8,982 nucleotides of DNA from CAYYBZ01 sp964470285 [NCBI: uncultured Oligoflexia bacterium] (GTDB lineage Bacteria > Bdellovibrionota_G > CAYYBZ01), in assembly GCA_964470285.1 (NCBI GenBank), contig CAYYBZ010000029.1, positions 1 through 8,982 on the forward strand, in the 5' to 3' direction. Of the stretch, positions 1 to 5,393 are shown piece after piece. Under the pieces are notes generated by a model. That model searched no databases. It was not told the origin of the DNA and saw only the letters and a list, made by a program, of their open reading frames with translations. Each line of letters opens with the position of its first letter. Positions within the stretch are counted from its first letter, which is position 1. Position numbers and translations under genes: made by a program.

Positions 1-12
1 TTTAGAATAATT
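1..12. repeat. Truncated REP-like copy at window edge
   Basis: The first 12 bases, TTTAGAATAATT, are identical to bases 49-60, the centre of the perfect palindrome at 33-81. The window therefore probably opens inside another copy of the same repeat, cut by the window boundary. What lies further left cannot be seen. Confidence 0.5.
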
Positions 13-32
13 GCATAAATTACAGGTAATTA

Positions 33-81
33 CAGGTAACCGTTTACTTTTAGAATAATTCTAAAAGTAAACGGTTACCTG
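33..81. repeat. Perfect 49-nt palindrome: two REP-like arms head to head (REPIN-like)
   Basis: The arm at 33-56 and its exact reverse complement at 58-81 flank a single central A at 57, giving 24 paired bases per arm. Each arm contains GTAACCGTTTACTTTTAGAA, the sequence that also bounds the RAYT transposase gene at 2184-2203 and, with one mismatch, at 2890-2909. Two REP sequences in inverse orientation at short spacing are the definition of a REPIN, the unit mobilised by RAYTs. The spacer here is unusually short. The sub-motif GTAACCGTTTAC is itself an imperfect palindrome (10 of 12 positions), so a LacI-type operator is a weaker alternative. Confidence 0.8.
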
Positions 82-85
82 AACA

Positions 86-106
86 CTAAAAGTAAACGGT
101 TACCTG
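86..106 (-). repeat. REP-like repeat, third copy
   Basis: CTAAAAGTAAACGGTTACCTG repeats bases 61-81 exactly, in the same orientation and 25 bp downstream, so the right arm of the palindrome is tandemly duplicated. It has the orientation of the copy at 2890-2910 and is inverted relative to the copy at 2184-2203. Confidence 0.75.
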
Positions 107-191
107 AATTGATTTACCTGAATTACCTGAATTGAAACGAATACCTTGATTTTTCGTAAATCATCTGATTAAACTACCTGTCAGAAATAAA

Positions 192-1955
192 ATGAAAATG
201 CTTCAAAAAGCCATCCTTCTTGTATTTAGTATCATATTCTTTTTAAGCAGTAGCTCATTGTGCAAGAACCAAAGTGAAGTTACGTGGGAATCGCTTAAGC
301 AAAGCACGGGCTACGAGATAAACGGAACAGTTCAGACTGGCGCAATCCAAGATAAAATCGAAGAATTTAATAAGATCCTTAAGAGCACTAAGGGAAAAGA
401 GCTTTCGAGAAAAGGATGGCAGCTTCATGATGAACTTCTTGATAGTTATGTTGCCCTTGAAAAACTTGATAATCAGAAAATAACAATACCTCCCAAATCC
501 AGAGTAAAAGTAGATTTAGAATCCTATTGCCTTAATGGCGATCAGGCCAGCCCGCAGATCGGTGAACATTACAAGTGGGTGAAAAAGAAAACTAAAATTC
601 CCTATTACAAGGAAGTAATTGCTTACGCAAGAAAGCATCCTGATGTAAGTCAAGAGAGTATCCAGAAATTGTTCTGGAACCTTCAGAATGGAACCTATTT
701 TGAGAATTATCCGCCGGAGCTTCAGAAAATACTTTTAGAAATTGATCCAAAAGCAAAAAAAAGATTGCCTTCAAAATCGAGATCACATGTCAAGAAGTTT
801 TTTAGAGGAATTATTCAGGAAAGCGTTGATTTGCCTAATGATGTAGACGGAGTAATAAGTCTGCTAAGAGGTACTTACTATGACTACAAGGACTTTGAAG
901 AAAGAGTAAGAAATGCCAAGCCTGAAGGTGATATCCCGACAGAAAATATGCCGGAGCAGATTGAAGAGGCGTCTCTATATGCCGATACGCAGACTGAGGG
1001 ATACACCCGGCAAATCTCAACAATTTACAATCCTACCAACAAACCACAAACCGTCGATTTATCTGAATACTATCTTGAGTCCTCAAGGAAAAACGTTCAG
1101 AGAATAGGCGTAACTCCTTCTTTTAGAGATAAAGTAGACCTATTACGTAAATTAAGAAATGTTCTTTTTGACACAATGCTAAGGATTGGTGTTGGATTTG
1201 TGCCTGTTCTCAACGATGTTGCGGACATGTATGAGTTACTTTCAGGCAGGGATTTTATCAATAATCTTCCCCTATCATTGAGTGACCGCCTACTTTCAGG
1301 GTTGGGCCTGTTAGCTGGTTCAGGTGCAGGATATCGGCAGGCTAAAAAACTGCTCTTTGCCCCAGATGATTTTAGAACGAAGTTTCTTGAAAGTTATAAG
1401 AGCCTGGCAAACAAATCACTTTCCATATCAGATGATGCTTTAGAAGTTTCTAGTAATTTGGACAGGACGGTTTATGGAGTACGTAAATCTCCTACTTTAA
1501 ACAGGATTTTAAACAGTGAAGATTTTAGCAAAGCTAGTTTCTACGTAAGAAAGAACGGGGATGTAATACCGGCTGAAGGTTACAGATATGTTCCGTCTAA
1601 TGCGCCCTATATTGATGATTTAGTTAAAAATGGTGAGATACCTTATAACATCAAGAAGGATACCTATATAACATTTAGTAAATATGATAGTTCATCTGAG
1701 GCGATTGAAAAAATACAGTTGCCTAAAATTAATGATGCCCGTTACAGGGTAGAATTTGATACTCTGCAATTAGTAGATGATTTGGAAATACCACGGGGAA
1801 GATACGGCAAAGAAGACTATCTTGAACCTATAACCAAAGATTTTCCTGAATACGGAAAAGGTGGAGCGACGCAAGCTGTAACAGGCAGGCGAATAGAAGT
1901 TGATAGAATAATCGATTTATCCACTGGAAGAGCTGTTTTTATAAGAAAAAAATGA
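192..1955 (+). CDS. Exported polymorphic-toxin-like protein with pre-toxin segment
   Basis: 587 aa. The N-terminus (MKMLQKAILLVFSIIFFLSS) is a Sec-type signal peptide; a Cys follows at about residue 24, but the lipobox is poor. Residues about 115-195 hold a conserved-looking block (QIGEHYKW, IPYYKEV, KLFWNLQNG, LPSKSRS) that I cannot name. Residues about 316-395 (GVGFVPVLNDVADMYELLSG, then LSLSDRLLSGLGLLAGSG) match the pattern of pre-toxin linker segments of polymorphic toxins (PT-TG-like). The last ~150 residues (GDVIPAEGYRYV, VEFDTLQLVDDLEIP, EPITKDFPEYGKGGATQAVT) look like a C-terminal toxin module; I recognise the pattern but not its enzyme activity. No Rhs, filamentous haemagglutinin or type IX sorting domain is present, so the release route is unknown. 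No clear Shine-Dalgarno site precedes ATG 192. The TGA stop overlaps the GAGG site of the next gene. The toxin assignment is inference. Confidence 0.7.
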   Translation: MKMLQKAILLVFSIIFFLSSSSLCKNQSEVTWESLKQSTGYEINGTVQTGAIQDKIEEFNKILKSTKGKELSRKGWQLHDELLDSYVALEKLDNQKITIPPKSRVKVDLESYCLNGDQASPQIGEHYKWVKKKTKIPYYKEVIAYARKHPDVSQESIQKLFWNLQNGTYFENYPPELQKILLEIDPKAKKRLPSKSRSHVKKFFRGIIQESVDLPNDVDGVISLLRGTYYDYKDFEERVRNAKPEGDIPTENMPEQIEEASLYADTQTEGYTRQISTIYNPTNKPQTVDLSEYYLESSRKNVQRIGVTPSFRDKVDLLRKLRNVLFDTMLRIGVGFVPVLNDVADMYELLSGRDFINNLPLSLSDRLLSGLGLLAGSGAGYRQAKKLLFAPDDFRTKFLESYKSLANKSLSISDDALEVSSNLDRTVYGVRKSPTLNRILNSEDFSKASFYVRKNGDVIPAEGYRYVPSNAPYIDDLVKNGEIPYNIKKDTYITFSKYDSSSEAIEKIQLPKINDARYRVEFDTLQLVDDLEIPRGRYGKEDYLEPITKDFPEYGKGGATQAVTGRRIEVDRIIDLSTGRAVFIRKK

Positions 1956-1957
1956 GG
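1954..1957 (+). promoter_or_regulatory. Ribosome binding site deciding the GTG start at 1963
   Basis: GAGG overlaps the TGA of the toxin gene and lies 5 nt before GTG 1963. It favours this start and couples the two genes. Confidence 0.5.
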
Positions 1958-1962
1958 CATAT

Positions 1963-2187
1963 GTGTCGATTGATCCAAAAGATCCAAAATTAAGGCAATA
2001 CGGAGCTGATACCATTCAGAAGAAATTTAAAGTGGCTCGAGAAGATGCGGAAGAAATGGCCGAGCATTTGATTTCTCAAGCGGTAGGCCATGCATGTGTT
2101 TTTGAAAAATTCAGTGATTTGGATGATTTGATTGATGTAATTGTCAAAAGTTGGATAGATGCCGGTATTTACAAGAGAGCAGTGTAA
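1963..2187 (+). CDS. Small putative immunity protein
   Basis: 74 aa, starting at GTG; a TAA at 1942-1944 closes the frame upstream, so no earlier start exists. The overlapping ATG at 1961 leads to a stop after ten codons. A GAGG at 1954-1957, overlapping the toxin's TGA, lies 5 nt from the GTG, which suggests translational coupling. The product is soluble, charged and probably helical (REDAEEMAEHLISQAV, DLDDLIDVIVKSWIDAG), with no signal peptide or membrane segment. It resembles no family I can name. Its job is inferred from position: a short cytoplasmic protein 7 bp behind an exported toxin-like gene is normally the immunity factor. Its TAA stop (2185-2187) lies inside the REP-like repeat beginning at 2184, so the C-terminus may have been trimmed by arrival of that repeat. 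Confidence 0.6.
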   Translation: MSIDPKDPKLRQYGADTIQKKFKVAREDAEEMAEHLISQAVGHACVFEKFSDLDDLIDVIVKSWIDAGIYKRAV

Positions 2188-2203
2188 CCGTTTACTTTTA
2201 GAA
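2184..2203 (+). repeat. REP-like repeat, left boundary of RAYT element
   Basis: Identical to bases 37-55 plus one further base of the left palindrome arm. It contains the stop codons of both converging genes: TAA 2185-2187 of the small plus-strand gene and TAA 2200-2198 of the transposase. Confidence 0.75.
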
Positions 2204-2854
2204 TGTTTCAAGAGATTTTCTTGTTTTGATTAGGCTATTTTGAGTGGATAATCGGAAAATGTTTCTGCGTAAAGCTTTTCTAATCATTTCTCCTTGCTCT
2301 GAAGCATAGGGTACATTTAACCAATCAAGCCTTTCATTTAAGTTTTTCGGGATGATCTCGGATCTTGATATATATTCTTTATCAAAAAGAGGGAAGGGCT
2401 TGCTGGTTTGATTTTTTATAAGCATTTGCATTGTAGAAAAAGGATATTCTTCTACTTTGTTAGACATTTTAACTTCAACTGGATTTCTATAAATATAACG
2501 ATATACATGAGCATAATATGCATTGTTTTTGATGAGACTCCTGCGGTATCTTCCTCCAAAAATTCTATTTATCCGTTTGGCAGACCGGGCAATTTTTCTG
2601 CTAACTTCCCTCATCAAGTATTTCATTATAGCGTCAATATTTTCTTTAGGTGTTGAAATTAACATGTGGAAATGATTTAGCATAAGTATAAAGGCATGAA
2701 TTTGTGCGTGATATCGGTTAGTGACAGTACGTATCTCGGATACCATAATTTCCCAGACATTACTTGTTGGGATAAAGAAATTTTCTCGATTGTTTGATCT
2801 AGCATAGATATGATAAGGATATTCGGAAGTGCGGATGATCGGTTTTTTGGGCAT
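2198..2854 (-). CDS. REP-associated tyrosine transposase (RAYT, Y1/HUH family)
   Basis: 218 aa from ATG 2854. A TTG at 2884 would add ten hydrophobic residues and is less likely because the family's conserved N-terminus (here EYPYHIYARSNNRENFF) starts just after this ATG. The enzyme should nick single-stranded DNA at REP sequences through a 5'-phosphotyrosine intermediate. The metal-binding HUH motif is His61-Phe-His63 in LMLNHFHMLI. GGRYRRSL at about 100-107 and YRYIYRNPV at 118-126 follow, then EYPFST. Tyr120 aligns with the catalytic Tyr of the Escherichia coli enzyme (YIYINPV context). Length is typical, and all core motifs are present, so the gene looks functional. No clear Shine-Dalgarno site is seen. 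Its stop codon lies within the left REP. Flanking inverted repeats and the related palindrome at 33-81 support a RAYT rather than a generic IS200-like transposase. Confidence 0.9.
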   Translation of the reverse strand: MPKKPIIRTSEYPYHIYARSNNRENFFIPTSNVWEIMVSEIRTVTNRYHAQIHAFILMLNHFHMLISTPKENIDAIMKYLMREVSRKIARSAKRINRIFGGRYRRSLIKNNAYYAHVYRYIYRNPVEVKMSNKVEEYPFSTMQMLIKNQTSKPFPLFDKEYISRSEIIPKNLNERLDWLNVPYASEQGEMIRKALRRNIFRLSTQNSLIKTRKSLETF

Positions 2855-2889
2855 CAAATATAAATAAAGCAAATATAATGCCAATAATG

Positions 2890-2910
2890 TTCTAAAAATA
2901 AACGGTTACC
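2890..2910 (-). repeat. REP-like repeat, right boundary of RAYT element
   Basis: Inverted copy of the 2184-2203 repeat with one substitution (AAAAATAAAC in place of AAAAGTAAAC). It lies upstream of the transposase gene and directly adjoins the stop codon of the beta-helix fragment. Confidence 0.75.
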
Positions 2911-3627
2911 TTACCGATACCCCATACCCGGGCAAAGCGCCGGGTCTTTAAGCGTATAATCTCCGTCTTCCGGATCATTAAAGAACATTTCTTCAGTCAA
3001 CCCGAAGTGGAACTCAGACTCAGTGTCGAAGCCAAACGTTGTGTTAGCCTCGAACTGATCATAGAACAACCAGCCTGCCGTTGTGTTCTGTTTTACAAAC
3101 AGGAATTTATCATGGTTACTGATAAAGCAGTTTTTGTTCGAAATTAGCCCGTGAAGCCTGGACTTAGAGATATCGACAGGGTCGGGAAGATACTGACTTT
3201 TTCTGATATATGCGGAAGAATTGTAGGAATGATCGTCGGCGACGGAACCGATGTCAAAGTAAACGTTGCTCTCGTATAAATGACCGCTTCCGAAAACGTG
3301 GTTGATAAGCCCACCCAACCCGACAAAAGTATTGTTGGCAACATAAAGGTTGTTGGCATTAATCCACTCCTGTACATTTCCGACCGAATCGGCATCGCCA
3401 ACTCCGGTAAAACCTCCGCTGTTAATTACGAGATTATTGGTGAAGTTAATGTTTGACGAATTTGTAACGATAGAAACGGCGTTCATATCGGAAAAGACGT
3501 TCTCGTAAACGTTAAAAGGGCCTGTCATCGAGTTTTTAAAGAAAAAAGCCTGGGGAACCTTCCTGATCACGTTTCTGACTATATCAACCCTTCCTGTACA
3601 ATGTTCTTTAACATCGTTATAGCTCAA
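2911..3627 (-). CDS. Right-handed beta-helix protein, C-terminal fragment (frameshifted)
   Basis: This 238-codon frame continues the protein encoded upstream at 3624-4775. Asn-rich, regularly spaced rungs (NVYENVF, VTNSSNINFTNNLVINSG, NLYVANNTFVGLGG, LYESNVYFDIG) are typical of a parallel beta-helix. The end, DGDYTLKDPALCPGMGYR, resembles the usual close of such proteins, so the C-terminus is probably complete. The apparent start is a TTG at 3627 that overlaps the upstream stop as TTGA. There is no signal peptide, and a beta-helix would not normally begin in mid-rung, so I read this as the 3' half of a gene broken by a -1 shift, although coupled reinitiation at the TTG is possible. Function is probably carbohydrate binding or breakdown at the cell surface, or structural. 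The REP element abuts its stop codon. Confidence 0.75.
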   Translation of the reverse strand: MSYNDVKEHCTGRVDIVRNVIRKVPQAFFFKNSMTGPFNVYENVFSDMNAVSIVTNSSNINFTNNLVINSGGFTGVGDADSVGNVQEWINANNLYVANNTFVGLGGLINHVFGSGHLYESNVYFDIGSVADDHSYNSSAYIRKSQYLPDPVDISKSRLHGLISNKNCFISNHDKFLFVKQNTTAGWLFYDQFEANTTFGFDTESEFHFGLTEEMFFNDPEDGDYTLKDPALCPGMGYR

Positions 3628-4703
3628 GGATGTTTATCGAGATATAGATCTTTAAGAGGAAGGCCGTTACCGTTAAAGTATTGTTCGGTATAGATGTAAT
3701 CGCACATTGACATCAGGGTTACGGCTCCAAGATGCTGGCTGTCTACGGCTCCGTCAGAGTCCCTCCAAATCCCGGGGCTTTCAACATCAGAAAGATCATA
3801 AAGATGATTTTCTTTTATCGTGATGTTGTATGCGCCACCCGAATCCGCCCTGTCTATTTTTATAAGACCTGGATTTCCACCTCCCTCGACAACAAGATCA
3901 TGCACCCTGCTTCGTTGTATACGGATATCATGACTGTTGCCGTCGCGGTCTTTATTTCCTCCCCATATCCATATCCCTGATCGGTGGAAATCGAAACCGT
4001 CGATTACCCAGAAGCTTCTACCGGATATATATGCGTTTATTCTTCCGTCAGTAGCGCCTGTAGCATCTGTCGGCATGAACTCCAGTATCGGATGCTTACC
4101 GTCGGAATCGGATAAACCCCTTATTGTTATAGGTTGATCTTCACTTCCGTTTGAAACCTCTTCACAGATGGGAAGCATTATCAAAGGATTCTCGATGTGA
4201 TAAGCGGCTGAATGCCTAACGCTATTTTCTTCATTATAAGTTCCCGAAAGGGCAAGGATTACATCACCAGGTTTTGCAAGCGTTATAGGTTTATAAAATG
4301 TCTTGAAAGGAGTGTATTCAGACAGTCCTGAATTGGTATCATTTCCATCGGGAGCTACGTAATACCTGATACCTGAAGGGCATGAAAAGTACTGGCTGTC
4401 AAACCACAGATCACTGCAACAAAATCCGCTTTTCTTGCCCATATTCCCGCATTTGCAGTCTGCAGTTATAGGTCCTTCACTGCAACTGGACAGTTTGTCT
4501 AGCGGCAGATCCGAATCCTCATCTCCGGGGATCACTGGAAGTTCATAATCATTGTTTCCTATGTCATCGTTAGTCCCAAAATCATCATCATCCAGTTGTA
4601 TAGGATAGTTATCACCGCTACTTCCAAAACTGACAACACCTGAACATGAAGCGAAGATTGAAATTATGAAAACAATAAAAATTATTCTTAATCTTATTAT
4701 CAA
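3624..4703 (-). CDS. Beta-helix surface lipoprotein, N-terminal part (frameshifted)
   Basis: I place the start at TTG 4703, giving 359 codons: it yields a compact lipoprotein signal peptide (IIRLRIIFIVFIISIFASC, lipid-accepting Cys20) and follows a GGGGGGAGA tract. ATG 4775 is the alternative and adds 24 residues of poor signal character from a duplicated leader. After the Cys come an Asp-rich spacer (LDDDDFGTNDD) and a Cys-rich segment (CSEGPITADCKCG, SGFCCSDLWF). A DUF1565-like beta-helix start follows (RYYVAPDGNDTNSGLSEYTP, then KPGDVILALSGTYNEEN), then helix rungs (IWIWGGNKDRDGN, ITIKENHLYDLS). The frame ends at TGA 3624 without closing the fold, and the missing half is in the -1 frame downstream. 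A single lost A in the AAA run at about 3634-3636 would explain it, reading DKTSLSYNDV across the join. Probable location is the outer membrane surface; substrate unknown. Confidence 0.75.
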   Translation of the reverse strand: MIIRLRIIFIVFIISIFASCSGVVSFGSSGDNYPIQLDDDDFGTNDDIGNNDYELPVIPGDEDSDLPLDKLSSCSEGPITADCKCGNMGKKSGFCCSDLWFDSQYFSCPSGIRYYVAPDGNDTNSGLSEYTPFKTFYKPITLAKPGDVILALSGTYNEENSVRHSAAYHIENPLIMLPICEEVSNGSEDQPITIRGLSDSDGKHPILEFMPTDATGATDGRINAYISGRSFWVIDGFDFHRSGIWIWGGNKDRDGNSHDIRIQRSRVHDLVVEGGGNPGLIKIDRADSGGAYNITIKENHLYDLSDVESPGIWRDSDGAVDSQHLGAVTLMSMCDYIYTEQYFNGNGLPLKDLYLDKHP

Positions 4704-4774
4704 ATCTCCCCCCGCAGAAAATGGGGGCCGGTCATTATTATCAAATCTCCCCCCGGAAATTATTAGATCTGTCA
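4694..4774. repeat. Tandem ~41-bp duplication of the lipoprotein gene leader
   Basis: Bases 4694-4714 and 4735-4755 are an identical 21-mer (TTATTATCAAATCTCCCCCC plus G). The units run on as 4694-4734 (41 nt) and 4735-4774 (40 nt); the second halves have diverged but both end in GTCA. On the minus strand each unit begins ATGAC and ends GGGGGGAGATTTGATAATAA, so the ribosome-binding region of the lipoprotein gene is doubled. Confidence 0.75.
4706..4730 (-). promoter_or_regulatory. Possible hairpin masking the G-rich ribosome binding site
   Basis: In the mRNA, CCCCC (4727-4723 region) can pair with the GGGGGG at 4713-4708 just before TTG 4703, with a loop of about ten bases. The same C tract could instead pair with the GGGGGG of the other leader unit (4754-4749). 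Two mutually exclusive pairings around a start site suggest possible translational control; this is inferred from sequence only. Confidence 0.3.
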
Positions 4775-4775
4775 T

Positions 4776-5229
4776 TTGTTTAATATGCAATTAGTATGCC
4801 TTGAGTGATTATTTAAAACGACAAAGATAACAATTGGTTAGGATGAGGATAAAATCTTTGGCATAAGTTTAATATGAAAAATTTACATGTTTTTAAAAAA
4901 GAATACTCAATTTTCCTGGCTTTTTTCGTTATGCAGATGGATATTAAAATCCTCCCGATCGAAAGTGTGTTGATATTGAGGAAGCACTCAATCCCTGCCG
5001 CTTCGCTTCAGGGATAACAGCTGTATGCGTTATTTTAACACCTATTTAATTAATTTAGAAAGTTCGAAAGCTAGTTCTTGATTGCAAGATTCTAACTAAT
5101 GCTATTTTTGCTTCACAGAAATCCGGCTTCATTACAAATAATGAAAATAAGGAGTTTTCGGCAGGGATTTTATTAATTTCTGAAAGCCGGTAAAAGCTTC
5201 TAAGTGTTTCTCTATATTTCCCTATATCA
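4776..5229. other. Intergenic stretch without a recognised gene
   Basis: About 450 bases, AT-rich. A 47-codon plus-strand frame (4874-5017) begins MKNLHVFKKEYSIFL but has no Shine-Dalgarno site and no family resemblance. A minus-strand frame is open from about 5299 to a TAA at 5055-5057 without a good start codon. A 7-bp hairpin lies at 4991-5015. No toxin partner for the ribbon-helix-helix gene at 5230 could be found here, although BrnT-type toxins normally sit directly upstream of such genes. Confidence 0.5.
4991..5015. repeat. Short inverted repeat, 7-bp stem
   Basis: ATCCCTG and CAGGGAT flank the 11-base loop CCGCTTCGCTT. There is no T-run after it, so it is not a standard terminator. 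It may be a remnant of a dispersed palindromic repeat. Confidence 0.35.
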
Positions 5230-5385
5230 ATGGCTGATTCTGGTAAAGAACCTAAGAAATAAATTGCTATCCGGATTGATCCTGTTGTACTAAAGAAACT
5301 TCAAGTTATGGCCCGAAAACTTGATAAGCGTTATCAAACACTTATTCGGGAAATCTTGGAAAAAGGAGTCAAAAAAGCCGCGTAA
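5230..5385 (+). pseudogene. Ribbon-helix-helix antitoxin/regulator gene with nonsense codon
   Basis: Reading from ATG 5230 gives MADSGKEPKK, then TAA at 5260-5262, then an uninterrupted 40 codons: IAIRIDPVVLKKLQVMARKL, then DKRYQTLIREILEKGVKKAA, ending at TAA 5383-5385. The part after the stop is a classic ribbon-helix-helix: a beta-strand with alternating residues (IAIRI) followed by two helices and YQTLIREIL, as in BrnA/CopG-type antitoxins, which bind operator DNA as dimers and repress their own operon. The stop could have come from AAA by one change, since lysine is common at that place. An alternative is initiation at the ATT right after the stop, giving a 40-aa protein that still contains the whole fold. 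No toxin gene is recognisable next to it. It ends 9 bp from the convergent AbiEii-like gene. Confidence 0.65.
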
Positions 5386-5393
5386 ACAGATAT

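Larger units (their letters stand above)
19..134. repeat. TTACCTG / CAGGTAA short-unit array around the palindrome
   Basis: Left of the palindrome the unit ATTACAGGTA occurs twice in tandem (19-28, 29-38). Right of it, TTACCTGAA occurs at 75-83, 100-108, 114-122 and 123-131, and a further TACCTG lies at 175-180. The outer end of the REP arm (CAGGTAA and its complement) has thus been iterated at spacings of 9 to 25 bp on both sides, making a larger imperfect inverted structure in front of the toxin gene. No convincing promoter for that gene was picked out: the TTGAAA at 132-137 has no good -10 partner. Confidence 0.6.
2184..2910 (-). mobile_element. RAYT-REP element: transposase gene between inverted REP-like ends
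   Basis: The transposase gene is enclosed by GTAACCGTTTACTTTTAGAA at 2184-2203 and its inverted partner (TTCTAAAAATAAACGGTTAC) at 2890-2909, identical at 19 of 20 positions. A RAYT flanked by inverted REPs is the standard arrangement for this family. The element sits exactly between the stop codons of its neighbours: the small gene on the left ends inside the left REP, and the beta-helix gene on the right ends at 2911, next to the right REP. No target-site duplication is evident, as expected for Y1/HUH enzymes. Confidence 0.75.

Noticed and set aside
37-52. LacI-family operator (GTAACCGTTTAC)
   Set aside because: The 12-mer is only an imperfect palindrome, and the same longer sequence bounds the transposase gene, which an operator would not explain. 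No LacI-type regulator is present.
33-106. CRISPR array
   Set aside because: The repeats are inverted as well as direct, spacing is 1 to 4 bases with no spacers, and no cas genes are present; the REP interpretation fits better.
592-1107. Open frames on both strands inside the toxin-like gene (592-786, 835-1023 minus; 913-1107 plus)
   Set aside because: They lie wholly within the well-supported 587-aa gene, have no ribosome sites and show no domain character.
1990-2211. 73-codon minus-strand frame opposite the putative immunity gene
   Set aside because: It is antisense to a gene with a coupled ribosome site and runs into the transposase 3' end; no family resemblance.
3624-3640. Programmed -1 frameshifting in the beta-helix gene
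   Set aside because: No X_XXY_YYZ slippery heptamer is present in frame at the join, and the same kind of break occurs in another gene; a lost base is simpler.
4874-5017. 47-codon plus-strand frame beginning MKNLHVFKKE
   Set aside because: There is no Shine-Dalgarno site or recognisable fold, and its end runs through the 4991-5015 hairpin; likely chance.
5123-5190. CCGGCTTCA ... TGAAAGCCGG inverted repeat
   Set aside because: The stem is interrupted by a bulge and the arms are about 50 bases apart, with no T-run; not a convincing terminator or operator.
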